From assembly GCA_016711285.1 (NCBI GenBank), contig JADJTG010000013.1, positions 1 to 37,500 of the forward strand: a stretch of 37,500 nt of DNA. Direction: 5' to 3'. Below are positions 25,408 through 34,220 of this stretch, piece after piece. Position 1 is the first letter of the stretch; each line of letters starts with the position of its first letter. A program made the position numbers and the translations under genes. The notes beneath the pieces were generated by a model. It had not been told where the DNA came from. It worked only from the letters and a program-made list of their open reading frames with translations, and did no database searches. The DNA is from Sphingobacteriales bacterium (GTDB lineage Bacteria > Bacteroidota > Bacteroidia > Chitinophagales > UBA2359).

Positions 25408-25714
25408 CTCTTTTTATTTTTTTATCTCTAAAAATGTTGTAAAATTAAATTATATTTCAAATTTGTATCTATACATTATACACATAAATATATGCTTACT
25501 TTTTGTTATTTTATATTAAAAAAATAAATAATATTCTATGTATTCCTAATGAAATGTATATTTTTGCTGCAAAATCATTCGTTTTTTATAAAAGAGCAAC
25601 ATTTACCTGATTTTTTTGTTTTTTTTATTACCTTTTTGTTTGTGACATCACGCATTATCAAAGCAAAATATTTACTTTTTTGGGTGTGTGTAAAATAATA
25701 ATGTTTATCGGTGT
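25408..25714. other. AT-rich intergenic region with divergent genes
   Basis: This 307-bp gap separates the Smr gene (minus) from batD (plus), so it must hold both promoters. A plus-strand TATTTTTG (25559-25566) fits the TAnnTTTG -7 box, but no TTTG lies at the right distance upstream. I see no ORF, RNA gene or repeat beyond homopolymer A/T runs. Confidence 0.5.
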
Positions 25715-27580
25715 ATGATAGCTGGGATATCGTCAGTTTTTTTAAAAATTTTTCCTGTCAATAATCAGCGACCTTTCCATTATTGTTGGCTGTTGTTGCT
25801 GTGTTTATTATGTGGCAATCAGCAATGGCTGGCAGCACAGAGTTTTTATATAGATGCGCCAGAAGAAGTATATGTGGGCGAGCCTTTTGATGTGATTTAT
25901 GTGCTGGAAGATGCCGAGTTGAATCAGTTTAAAGCACCTGCTTTTGATGCCCGACTGAAAATGGTGGGCGGTCCGAATCGTTCTACTTCTTATGCTATCA
26001 TCAATGGAGATATCAGCAAAAAACAATCAATAGGTTATAGATTGCTTGTAGAAGAAGCCGGAACTTATACACTTCCTGCTGCCAGTGTGGAAGTAGGCGG
26101 CAAAGTGCTTAAAACAAAAATATTTCGTGTAGAAGCCGTGCAGGGCAATGGCTCGCATAGGCTGCGCCAACCGCGCAATACTCAGCCTTTTCCGAATATT
26201 CCCAATTTCCCTTTCCCTGACCCCGACCCGCAAATGTCCGGCGGTGGCAGTTCCGGCGAGGCTTTTATGCAATTAGACCTCAGCCAAAATGAGGCAGTAG
26301 TCGGTGAGCAAATTATTGCCGAATACGCAATTTATACTACGGTGAATATTGTTGATTATGCCACTACTGAAATTCCAACTTTTACCGGATTTTGGACGGA
26401 AGATATTACGCCGCAACAGTTGCCCGCTGAAAGTGTTACGCAAGAAGGAAAACGTTATACGCGCCAATTGCTCAAACGTTTTGCGATTTTTCCGCAGCAG
26501 GCAGCTACCCTCGAAGTACCTGCTATGAGCATTGAGGCTAATTTTCAGGTGGGCGGCGGCAGTTTTGGAATTTTCTACGATTACGAAGAAAGAAAACTTA
26601 CCACTAACACCGAAAAATTGCAAGTGGCTGAACTGCCTTCGGAGGGTGCGCCCGATAGTTTTCAGGGGGCTGTGGGCAATTTTTCAGTGGCGCAGGAGCT
26701 GGATAAATCCAATGCCTCCGTTGGCGAAGTGCTGCAATTGAAAGTAACTGTGGAAGGAAGCGGAACTTTGCCCTTGCTCCAAGCTCCTGCTCTGCAACTG
26801 CCCGTCGGTATGGTGCAGCAAGCGGGCGAAGTACAAAGCGACAGCGATTTTCAGTCGGCGGCTCAGAACAAACAACTTAGCGGCAAACGAGTTTTTTATT
26901 ACCAAATTACTCCTACCCAAAAAGGAAATTTTACATTTAATCCGCTTCTTTTTTCTTTCTTTAATCCTCAAACTCGCCAATATGAAACCGTGCAAAGCCA
27001 TTCTTCAATGCCTACCTTATCTGTAAGCGATGCCGCCGCTTATAATATGCCTGCGGCTAATGACGATGGCAACTTCGCCGATGATGCTTCGGAAACTGCG
27101 TGGTGGAAATGGCTTCTGTACGTGCTTTTGCTGATGGCAGCGGGAGTGTTTATTTTTAAAGGTTTTCGGTTTTTTAATGCTCCAAAAAAAGAAGTGATAA
27201 AAAACATAAATACACGCAAAGAAGATACTGCAAAAAAATCTGCTGCGGGCAAAACAAATCCCATATTGACAAAAACAGCAACGCCTGAACACGAAATATA
27301 CCAACCCAAACCGCCTTCTGGCGAAAAAGAACGTGCGTTGCATCAGCTTCAGCAGTATATTCAGGAACAATATCAAATCAACATAACAAATATATCCAAA
27401 TCGGCGATGCAATCGCAACTCGCCGAAAAGCAAATGCAAACAACACAAATTGCTCGTCTCAATACCCTCATCAATGATTTGGAGCAGGCTATTTACGGTG
27501 GAGTTGTTGCCGAAAGTTCAGCTTTATTATACGAGCGTGTGCAGCAATGGATAAAAGCAGACGGCAAAAAAGCAATGTGA
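25715..27580 (+). CDS. BatD-like oxygen-tolerance protein
   Basis: The 621-residue protein has a signal peptide (cleaved after about residue 42, LAAQ), a long beta-rich periplasmic region and a transmembrane helix at about residues 463-485. A charged cytoplasmic tail of ~135 residues follows. The N-terminal block FYIDAPEEVYVGEPFDVIYVLEDAE, then ARLKMVGGPNRSTSYAIINGDISKKQSIGYRLLVEEAGTYTLPAA, is diagnostic of the BatD family. BatD is usually encoded with BatA, BatB, BatC and BatE in aerotolerance operons; none of these is adjacent. A transglutaminase-like gene begins 28 nt downstream and is probably co-transcribed. Confidence 0.88.
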   Translation: MIAGISSVFLKIFPVNNQRPFHYCWLLLLCLLCGNQQWLAAQSFYIDAPEEVYVGEPFDVIYVLEDAELNQFKAPAFDARLKMVGGPNRSTSYAIINGDISKKQSIGYRLLVEEAGTYTLPAASVEVGGKVLKTKIFRVEAVQGNGSHRLRQPRNTQPFPNIPNFPFPDPDPQMSGGGSSGEAFMQLDLSQNEAVVGEQIIAEYAIYTTVNIVDYATTEIPTFTGFWTEDITPQQLPAESVTQEGKRYTRQLLKRFAIFPQQAATLEVPAMSIEANFQVGGGSFGIFYDYEERKLTTNTEKLQVAELPSEGAPDSFQGAVGNFSVAQELDKSNASVGEVLQLKVTVEGSGTLPLLQAPALQLPVGMVQQAGEVQSDSDFQSAAQNKQLSGKRVFYYQITPTQKGNFTFNPLLFSFFNPQTRQYETVQSHSSMPTLSVSDAAAYNMPAANDDGNFADDASETAWWKWLLYVLLLMAAGVFIFKGFRFFNAPKKEVIKNINTRKEDTAKKSAAGKTNPILTKTATPEHEIYQPKPPSGEKERALHQLQQYIQEQYQINITNISKSAMQSQLAEKQMQTTQIARLNTLINDLEQAIYGGVVAESSALLYERVQQWIKADGKKAM

Positions 27581-27608
27581 TTTTTTTCTTTTTTTTAGGG
27601 GGAATAAA

Positions 27609-29324
27609 ATGAAAAACCTTTTTTATTTTTTGAAACAAAACCTAAGACTTCTCTTATTTCGCATCATAGCAATGGTGTTGATAGTGAACTGTGGGCTAAT
27701 GGTAGCAGCGCAAAACCCTCACGATTTGCTCACCACCGCCGCACCTATCGCCCGACAAGTGCCGCCCGCCGCCGTTAAAAATGTAGAGCAACTATCCCAA
27801 CAACTTTGTCGGTATAGCAACGATGACCTTGAAAAAGTAGCTGTTTTTTTTATGTGGATTTGCCGCAATATCCGCTATGACGATGATTTGTTGCAAAAAA
27901 TAGAGCAAAATGATATTTCCGAAAATGCACTCAATTTTTCGCACCAAGCTCCGCAAGTGTTGAGCACCGGCAAGGCGGTATGTGTGGGCTACTCCAATTT
28001 GTTGCAGGCTTTATGTGATGTACAAGGTATTGCGTGCCGTACTGTTATTGGCAGCGTAACCGATGATTACGGAATTTTGCAAACAACAGGGCACGCCTGG
28101 AATGTAGTGAAAATACAGAATGTTTGGTATCTTATAGATAATACTTGGGCGGCAGTGGCTCATCAAAATATACAACAAAACGATTCTCTTTTTATACATT
28201 TATTTGCTGCCGATTTCTTTTTAGCCAATCCCAAATATTTTCTTCCTACTCATTATCCCGACGACCCCATGTGGCAATTGGTGGAAAATCCGGTGACAAA
28301 AGCTATTTTTTTACAAGGAAAGAAAAAAATAAACAAGCACCTCCGACAAATACCGCCGCAGCCTTTTAGCTTCAACGATACGATTGCTGCATTTGAACGG
28401 GCAGATATTCACGCCAATACCAAAGCCGAAGTGCGGCGCATTTTGCAATGCGACCCCGCCAACAGCCGCGCTTATGCTATTTTGGGCAATTACTATATTA
28501 AAGAATCATTGCTTCATTATGATTATTGCACGAAAACCATTGAAAATTCGCGCACAAAAAAACAGACTGCCGATGTAGGCGACCTTAAACAGCGTATTGC
28601 CGCCGCCGAACAATGTTTGCAGGCGGCTCAAGATGCTTATTTGAACATCACCGATATTGAAACGCCCGAATTTGCCCTGCGGCAACACAATTTGAATATT
28701 ATTGAAAATAATGGAAAATTGCTCGGCGAACTGAAATCAATGGTGTATAATTTTGACGAAGCCTACGGAAAAAGCAATTTTGATATAGGTTATGAACTAT
28801 CGGAGCAATCTGCGGAAAGGTATCAGGTTTTATCGCAGCGTATGGCGGATATACAGCAAATGCCGCCGCCCGATACGCTGTATCTTTGGCAAAAAAATTT
28901 GCATACTACCGACTCTTTGATGTTGTTGGCGGAGTATTATTTCAATAAAGTATTGCCTTCCGATTCCGTACATTACAACACCGCCCAACAAAATATCCGT
29001 ACCCTTCGCAACAACCGCCAATCGCTCGAAAAACAACAGCAGCATTTTACGACCCTCGAAACGGCTCGCCGCGCTTATGAGTTTTTTCAGCAGGGTTTGG
29101 AGCAGGCTTTGATGTGGAAAGAAGAACGCCAGAAAATTAAAACAATGCCTTCTTTGCAAACACAAAAATATTTGAAGGATACGGCAAAACAAGCCGAACA
29201 GTATTTTTTACTCGCTGTGGCTACTTATCAGCAAATACCCCACGACAGTTCTTTGTGGGAAATGGCACAAAAAAATATTGCCGTTGCACAAAGCAATATT
29301 GAAGTACTCAAAAAACAGGAATAG
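27609..29324 (+). CDS. Secreted transglutaminase-like protein with helical repeat region
   Basis: The 571-residue protein starts with a signal sequence ending near residue 35 (MVAAQ). The transglutaminase core (about 70-190) has WICRNIRYDDD, GKAVCVGYSNLLQALC (Cys125), TTGHAWNVVKI (His162) and WYLIDNTWA (Asp177), giving the full Cys-His-Asp triad. In bacteria this fold is usually a protease or peptide-processing enzyme, or makes isopeptide bonds. The C-terminal ~300 residues are helical, with TPR-like spacing near NSRAYAILGNYYIKES and a Gln/Lys-rich coiled stretch. It sits 28 nt after batD. The substrate is unknown. Confidence 0.8.
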   Translation: MKNLFYFLKQNLRLLLFRIIAMVLIVNCGLMVAAQNPHDLLTTAAPIARQVPPAAVKNVEQLSQQLCRYSNDDLEKVAVFFMWICRNIRYDDDLLQKIEQNDISENALNFSHQAPQVLSTGKAVCVGYSNLLQALCDVQGIACRTVIGSVTDDYGILQTTGHAWNVVKIQNVWYLIDNTWAAVAHQNIQQNDSLFIHLFAADFFLANPKYFLPTHYPDDPMWQLVENPVTKAIFLQGKKKINKHLRQIPPQPFSFNDTIAAFERADIHANTKAEVRRILQCDPANSRAYAILGNYYIKESLLHYDYCTKTIENSRTKKQTADVGDLKQRIAAAEQCLQAAQDAYLNITDIETPEFALRQHNLNIIENNGKLLGELKSMVYNFDEAYGKSNFDIGYELSEQSAERYQVLSQRMADIQQMPPPDTLYLWQKNLHTTDSLMLLAEYYFNKVLPSDSVHYNTAQQNIRTLRNNRQSLEKQQQHFTTLETARRAYEFFQQGLEQALMWKEERQKIKTMPSLQTQKYLKDTAKQAEQYFLLAVATYQQIPHDSSLWEMAQKNIAVAQSNIEVLKKQE

Positions 29325-29362
29325 AACCTTCTTGCAGCGCGTTTGATTTTACTACGCTTTTT

Positions 29363-30022
29363 CTACTTTTTTTCAGGACGATTGTAGCAAAAATATAATA
29401 AGGCAGGCGGTATGTTGCGCACTGCTATTTTTAAGTCAATATACTTAAAATAGCGTTTTAAATCTTTGTATGAAATAGGGGAATATTGTATTTGGATAAA
29501 ATAACCGCCTTTGCGCAAAATATGGTGAGAAGCCGCTAAAATATTGTTGAGTACCTGCGCCGGAAGCAGCGAAAGCGGCAATGCTGAAATAACATGGCTA
29601 CACTCGGCGGTATCCGTAAAACGAGCCAGATAGTGCTGCACGTTTTCTGCCGAATCTTTGATTACATGCAAGCGGCGGTCTTGGGCGGCTATTTCGTTCA
29701 GCACTTCGCAAAATTTATCGTTTATCTCAAAGCTCAACAGCGTAGCATCGGGTTTCATTTTTTCCAAAATGCGCTGCGTAATGCAGCCATCACCCGCTCC
29801 GAATTCTACAATCAAATTAGCTTTGGAAAAATCTATCGGACGCAACATTTTACGAATGGCATATTTAGAACTCGCCGTTACCGTGCCTACCGTTTTAAGG
29901 TTTTTCAGGGCTTCGAGAAATAAATCTAAGTTTTTCATACGAAAAAATGTCGTTTTTCCCGACACCAAAACTTCCGCCTGTTCTATATTGGCATTTTTGG
30001 TTAATGGTAACTGTGTTTTCAT
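29363..30022 (-). CDS. SAM-dependent methyltransferase, phospholipid N-methyltransferase-like
   Basis: The protein has up to 219 residues. LKNLKTVGTVTASSKYAIRKMLRPIDFSKANLIVEFGAGDGCITQRIL combines the SSK segment of the PmtA-like (COG3963) group with SAM motif I (EFGAGDG). Later blocks are LLSFEINDKFCEVL, VISALPLSLLP and GGYFIQIQYSP. The family methylates phosphatidylethanolamine or is related to KsgA rRNA dimethylases. The start may be the internal ATG at 29941 (MKNLDLFLEALKNLK), since family members usually begin close to the KxxGT segment. The gene is convergent with the transglutaminase gene. Confidence 0.75.
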   Translation of the reverse strand: MKTQLPLTKNANIEQAEVLVSGKTTFFRMKNLDLFLEALKNLKTVGTVTASSKYAIRKMLRPIDFSKANLIVEFGAGDGCITQRILEKMKPDATLLSFEINDKFCEVLNEIAAQDRRLHVIKDSAENVQHYLARFTDTAECSHVISALPLSLLPAQVLNNILAASHHILRKGGYFIQIQYSPISYKDLKRYFKYIDLKIAVRNIPPALLYFCYNRPEKK

Positions 30023-30097
30023 ATAATAACAATTTGGGAGGAATTTGAGTTTGAATAAATTAAAAATATATTCGCTTCTGTGATGACAGGAAGAGGA

Positions 30098-30868
30098 TTA
30101 GCGAGGCAGATATTGAAAAAAAGTATCGCCGCGCAAGCCGATACGCAACGTTTCTAAGGCAATGACTTCATTGCTGGGAATATTTCCCAAATTTACATTC
30201 GCTCCTAATTTTTTGATAAACCACTCCTGCTGCACTTTTTGAGGAGCTTCCCATATTATTTGTTCCGCCGCTATTTTGTTCAAGATTTCGTCTATCAAAC
30301 CCATTCGCACCTCGCCTGTTGAGCGGTAGATGCCGATAGTGCCGCCTTCCCGCGATTCGGCGATGATTTTCCAAGCACCTGCCTCCAATTCCGCTTCTAT
30401 CATTTCTACCCACTTATACGGCGGCAATATCACTTCTTTATCCTTTGAGCCTACCTCCGACAATACTGTATAGCGTTGTGCAAAATGCCGGATATACTCA
30501 CACTTCAAACTGTGCTCTATTTGAATACAACCGTCTGATATTTCCATCACTTTTACCTCAAATTCTTCTAACAGAGCCTCGTATTGTGCCAACATATCGC
30601 GCACTACAAACGCTTCAAATAAAGTGCCGCCAAAATAAAAACGGATATTGGCTTGGCGATAGATGTTTAATTTTTCTTTTAAATTGGGGGTAATCGCTGC
30701 CGAACCAAAGCCTATTTTTATAAAATCTATGTACTGTCCGGCGGTTTCTACCAAACCTCTTGCATCTGATATTGATAAACCCTTATCCATCACCATCGTT
30801 AATCCTTCGCTGCGAGGACTCTTGCTTCGCTGCGGCAAATGTGTAAGCCCAAAATGTAATGTATTCAT
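30098..30868 (-). CDS. Phosphosulfolactate synthase-like protein (ComA family)
   Basis: The 256-residue protein matches ComA/HSA32 along its length. It has SPRSEGLTMVMDKGL, then YIDFIKIGFGSAAI, FYFGGTLFEAFVV, MEISDGCIQI, VLSEVGSKDK, ESREGGTIGIYRSTGEVR and LGANVNLGNIP. In methanogens ComA adds sulfite to phosphoenolpyruvate to make phosphosulfolactate, the first step to coenzyme M. Bacteria with this gene generally lack coenzyme M, so the product may be sulfolactate or cysteate-related, or the role may resemble plant HSA32. No other sulfonate gene is nearby, so the in vivo reaction remains open. Confidence 0.85.
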   Translation of the reverse strand: MNTLHFGLTHLPQRSKSPRSEGLTMVMDKGLSISDARGLVETAGQYIDFIKIGFGSAAITPNLKEKLNIYRQANIRFYFGGTLFEAFVVRDMLAQYEALLEEFEVKVMEISDGCIQIEHSLKCEYIRHFAQRYTVLSEVGSKDKEVILPPYKWVEMIEAELEAGAWKIIAESREGGTIGIYRSTGEVRMGLIDEILNKIAAEQIIWEAPQKVQQEWFIKKLGANVNLGNIPSNEVIALETLRIGLRGDTFFQYLPR

Positions 30869-30961
30869 ATTTTTATTGGAGTATCTATAATACCGAAGGG
30901 CAAATTTCCGCTTTTTGACTTATTTTTCATATTTTTTTAACAAAAAACTCTTTTGGCACTA

Positions 30962-30969
30962 TATTTTTG
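30962..30969 (+). promoter_or_regulatory. Candidate -7 element for the MscS gene
   Basis: TATTTTTG fits the Bacteroidota -7 consensus TAnnTTTG and lies 29 nt before the ATG at 30999. No TTTG -33 box occurs at the right spacing. In DNA this AT-rich a chance match is possible. Confidence 0.3.
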
Positions 30970-30998
30970 TTTGTAATTATGTGTGTTTTTTTTGAATA

Positions 30999-31922
30999 AT
31001 GGAAGGAATCATACTAAATATTGAATCTTGGCTGCAAAAGGTATTGGGATTGTCTCCCGTTTTGCAACAGCGTGTGTTTACTTCTTTTGCGGTAGTGCTG
31101 GGAATTATTCTGTTGCGAAAACTATTTCTCACCCTTCTTTTTTCTCTCAGCAAACATCGCCCCAGTCATTATTACTGGAGGCGCAATACTTGGTGGCTGG
31201 CTTTTGTATTAGCTATGCTTTTGGTAGGGCGTATTTGGTTCAATTTTGTAGATTCTCTGCTTACCTATATCGGTATTTTGTCGGCGGGTATTGCCATTGC
31301 TTTGCAAAATCCGCTTTCTAATATAGCCGCGTGGCTGTATATCATTATCCGAAAGCCTTTTGTTTTGGGCGACCGTATCCAACTCGGCAGCGATGCCGGC
31401 GATGTCATTGATATAAGTCTGTTTCAATTTACTATCAACGAAATCGGTAACTGGATTGACGGCGACCAAAGTTCGGGACGTATTATTCATATTCCCAACG
31501 GCAGACTCGGGAGCGAGCCGCTTGCTAATTATACAATGGGCTTTTATTATATATGGCACGAAATTTCACTCACACTCACTTATCAAAGTAATTGGAGAAA
31601 AGCTAAAAGTATTATTGAAGAGATTGTGAATGAAAAAAGTAAACCACTGGTTGCCGATGCCGAGCGATTATACCGACAATCTTCTTCCAAATATTTGATT
31701 CTTTACAGCAAATTTACACCTTTGGTGTATGTGCGTGGGCGCGATAACGGTATTTTGTTTACTATCCGCACTATTTGCGACCCGCGCTCCCGCCGTTCTT
31801 TGGAACAAAGTATTTGGGAGGAAATTTTAACGGCTTTTGAGCAACATTCTGATATTCAATATGCTTATCAAAGTACACGTTTACTTATTCCGCAAGAGCC
31901 CACCGCCGCCGACCCTGAGTAA
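30999..31922 (+). CDS. MscS-family mechanosensitive channel
   Basis: The 307-residue inner-membrane protein has about three transmembrane helices in its first ~110 residues. The third ends with the Gly/Ala-rich pore helix SAGIAIALQNPLSNIAAWLYIIIRKPFVLGDRI, the hallmark of MscS. The beta domain follows (GDAGDVIDI-like segment, IHIPNGRLGSEPLANYT), then an alpha/beta C-terminal domain. It releases solutes on hypo-osmotic shock. The length is close to small-conductance MscS of E. coli. The gene is divergent from the ComA-like gene and convergent with the EamA transporter. Confidence 0.9.
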   Translation: MEGIILNIESWLQKVLGLSPVLQQRVFTSFAVVLGIILLRKLFLTLLFSLSKHRPSHYYWRRNTWWLAFVLAMLLVGRIWFNFVDSLLTYIGILSAGIAIALQNPLSNIAAWLYIIIRKPFVLGDRIQLGSDAGDVIDISLFQFTINEIGNWIDGDQSSGRIIHIPNGRLGSEPLANYTMGFYYIWHEISLTLTYQSNWRKAKSIIEEIVNEKSKPLVADAERLYRQSSSKYLILYSKFTPLVYVRGRDNGILFTIRTICDPRSRRSLEQSIWEEILTAFEQHSDIQYAYQSTRLLIPQEPTAADPE

Positions 31923-31976
31923 TCGGCTTTTTTTCCAAAAATTATAAAAAAAATGAATAAAAAACAAAGCACTTTC

Positions 31977-32855
31977 TTATTTGCCGATACTGATTAATAC
32001 AATGCCGATTAATGCAACGCCAATCCCTATCCAGTTCAGACGATTGAGCCGCTCGTCAAATAAAATTACACCGCTTGCAATAGATAATAATACCACCGCT
32101 ATATTATTGAGCGGAAAAATTACCGAACTGCCCCAATTGCTTTTTTGCAAGGCTTTCATAAAAAAATACATGGAGCCATAATTTGGTACTCCCAATAATA
32201 GCCCCGCTATTAACACCTTTTTAGAAAACATTGCCCGCAAATAATGTCGGTATTTCCATACTGATATTGTTGTTCCGATACAACCCGCTATCCCAAAACA
32301 TACCATTAAAAAAAGAGGTAATTCTGATTCGGATAACTTAAAACGCTGACTATAATCTATCAATATTTCAATACAGGCACTCAATGCCAATACCAACAGC
32401 AAAAGGCGCGGCATTTTTTGCTCAAAATGGATAGCTTTTTTATCCGATATGCTTACCAAAGCCACCGATGCCATACACAACACAATTCCTGTTGTTTTTA
32501 TGGTATTTCCACTTTCTTCATATATTGCAATTGCCACCAGAATAGGTGCTATCATAGATAATTTATTGGCAACACTCGTCAGTGCAATACCGTTTTTTTG
32601 AGTGCTGTATGCCATTAGCTGAAAGGTGCTGATAAATAAACAACCCAAAGCCACCGAATAAGGCAGCCACGATGTTTGAAATAGATGCCGCGGCAATAGT
32701 AAATAAGTGTTTTCGCTTAACAACATCGCAATACCGATACACACAAAATAATTCAGAGCTATTATAGGCAGGGTATCCATTTGCCGCCGACCGAATATTT
32801 TAAATAAATAGATGTTGGCACAGGAACAAAAAACCGAGAGCAACAAATAAAACAT
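31977..32855 (-). CDS. EamA/DMT-family transporter
   Basis: The 292-residue protein has ten hydrophobic segments in two halves, the usual EamA (drug/metabolite transporter) layout. Each half ends with a conserved segment: IAIYEESGNTIKTTGIVLCMASVALVS and ILFDERLNRLNWIGIGVALIGIVLIS, both of the form ExxxxxxxxGxxLxxxGV. It is predicted to export or import a small metabolite at the inner membrane. It starts 24 nt after ribD, so the two are probably one transcript. Some EamA proteins (RibN, ImpX types) carry riboflavin, so that substrate is possible, but nothing in the sequence shows it. Confidence 0.82.
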   Translation of the reverse strand: MFYLLLSVFCSCANIYLFKIFGRRQMDTLPIIALNYFVCIGIAMLLSENTYLLLPRHLFQTSWLPYSVALGCLFISTFQLMAYSTQKNGIALTSVANKLSMIAPILVAIAIYEESGNTIKTTGIVLCMASVALVSISDKKAIHFEQKMPRLLLLVLALSACIEILIDYSQRFKLSESELPLFLMVCFGIAGCIGTTISVWKYRHYLRAMFSKKVLIAGLLLGVPNYGSMYFFMKALQKSNWGSSVIFPLNNIAVVLLSIASGVILFDERLNRLNWIGIGVALIGIVLISIGK

Positions 32856-32879
32856 ACTTTTTTGTAGTTTTGTATGTAA

Positions 32880-33950
32880 TTAAATAATTGAATGGGTGGG
32901 ATTAAAATAGGTAAATAAAAAATTATCGCCAATCTGGTGGCTTTGTTGTGGAGTTGTAGATATAAGCGGTGCGCGTTTTCCTTTCCCCCAATGTACCGGT
33001 GCTTCAAATACTCGTGCCTCATGCCATATTCCTGCTGTCAAAAAGCTGTTGATAAGCTCTGCCCCACCTTCTACTATCAGTGATTGAATATTTTTACTAT
33101 ACAAACAATCAATAATTTGTTTAATTATATCTTCCTGAAAATCAATTTTTTGGTATTGAATATGGAACATAGAAGAATATGCAGGAACAGGAGTTCGAAG
33201 GTCTGTAAAAATTAAAGTAGGAGCATCGTGATTAAATATAGATAATTCCAAAGGCAATTGCAGCGATTTATCTACAACACAGCGCAAAGGATTTTTTCCC
33301 TGCCAATAGCGGGCGGTCAATTGTGGGTTATCTATGAGGGCTGTATGAGTACCAATTAATACAGCTTGTTCTTGGGTACGCCAGCGGTGTGCTACACGTT
33401 TGGTCAAGGCGTTGCTAATCCACTGCTGCTGTGGTGTATTCGGGGCAAAAAAACTATCTTGTGTTTGTGCCCATTTTAAGATGATATAGGGTATTTTTTG
33501 TTCTATATAAGTAAAAAAACGCCGATTCAGCAAACGAGCCGCATTATGCTCTACTCCTTCAACTACTTCTATACCCGCTTGCAATAGGATTGCGATACCT
33601 TTTCCACTCACTTTATCAAAAGGGTCTCTGCAAGCTAACACCACCTTTGGAATTTGGTGTTTGATAATAAAATGTGCACAAGGCGGCGTACTTCCATAAT
33701 GAGAGCAAGGTTCTAAATTCACATATAAAGTACTTTGCGATAAAAGATGCTTATTAATCGGCAGTATAGATTGTATGGCATTTACTTCTGCATGGGGTAA
33801 TCCTTTTTGGTGGTGGTAGCCCTCGCCGATAATTTTGTTGTTATGTACCACTACTGCTCCTACCAAAGGATTTGGATAAGTATTTCCCTGCGCTTGTGCT
33901 GCTAATTCTAAGCAGCGTTGCATATAGATAGAATCGTACTTATCTGTCAT
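32880..33950 (-). CDS. ribD: Bifunctional riboflavin deaminase/reductase
   Basis: The 356-residue enzyme catalyses the second and third steps of riboflavin synthesis. The N-terminal deaminase domain (about 1-145) binds zinc through HAE (His53, Glu55) and the two Cys of PCSHYGSTPPC (Cys82 and Cys91). The C-terminal NADPH reductase domain (about 150-350) has ILKWAQTQDSF, VLIGTHTALIDNPQLTAR, and SLIVEGGAELINSFL. Length is normal for RibD. A possible -7 promoter element lies 33 nt upstream. No FMN riboswitch could be recognised in the short leader. The EamA transporter gene follows after 24 nt. Confidence 0.93.
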   Translation of the reverse strand: MTDKYDSIYMQRCLELAAQAQGNTYPNPLVGAVVVHNNKIIGEGYHHQKGLPHAEVNAIQSILPINKHLLSQSTLYVNLEPCSHYGSTPPCAHFIIKHQIPKVVLACRDPFDKVSGKGIAILLQAGIEVVEGVEHNAARLLNRRFFTYIEQKIPYIILKWAQTQDSFFAPNTPQQQWISNALTKRVAHRWRTQEQAVLIGTHTALIDNPQLTARYWQGKNPLRCVVDKSLQLPLELSIFNHDAPTLIFTDLRTPVPAYSSMFHIQYQKIDFQEDIIKQIIDCLYSKNIQSLIVEGGAELINSFLTAGIWHEARVFEAPVHWGKGKRAPLISTTPQQSHQIGDNFLFTYFNPTHSII

Positions 33951-33982
33951 GTTCGGTAATGATATATAAAATAATTATCCAT

Positions 33983-33990
33983 CAAATATA
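33983..33990 (-). promoter_or_regulatory. Candidate -7 element for ribD
   Basis: Minus-strand TATATTTG (33990-33983) fits TAnnTTTG and lies 33 nt before the ribD ATG. No TTTG -33 box was found at the expected distance. Confidence 0.35.
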
Positions 33991-34047
33991 AATAGGATAT
34001 GCCTTGAAGATAGAGATAGGAGTATCTATGTGTATTGTGCAAAAGTA

Positions 34048-34090
34048 ACACACCCCCTGCTCGCAAAACTCGTGCAAACAAGGGGTGTGT
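34048..34090 (-). terminator. Hairpin terminator of the rRNA operon
   Basis: ACACACCCC (34048-34056) pairs with GGGGTGTGT (34082-34090), with further pairing inside the loop. It lies about 20 nt beyond the 3' end of 5S rRNA on the minus strand. The T-tract after it is weak (TACTTTTG). Confidence 0.6.
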
Positions 34091-34108
34091 CTTCTATATT
34101 TTAAATAT

Positions 34109-34220
34109 TTCGGCGGCGACCTACTCTCCCGTATGTTTAGTACAGTACCATTGGCGCAGGAGGGCTTAACTGCTCTGTTCGGAATGGGAAGAGGTGATCC
34201 CCTCCGCTATAGCCACCGTT
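34109..34220 (-). rRNA. rrf: 5S ribosomal RNA
   Basis: The minus strand reads CGGTGGCTATAGCGGAGGGG, then the invariant CCCATTCCGAACAGAGCAG and GGGAGAGTAGGTCGCCGCCG. The first seven bases CGGUGGC pair with the last seven GCCGCCG to form helix I, which fixes the ends to within a few nucleotides. It follows 23S rRNA on the same strand and is the last gene of the operon. Confidence 0.93.
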
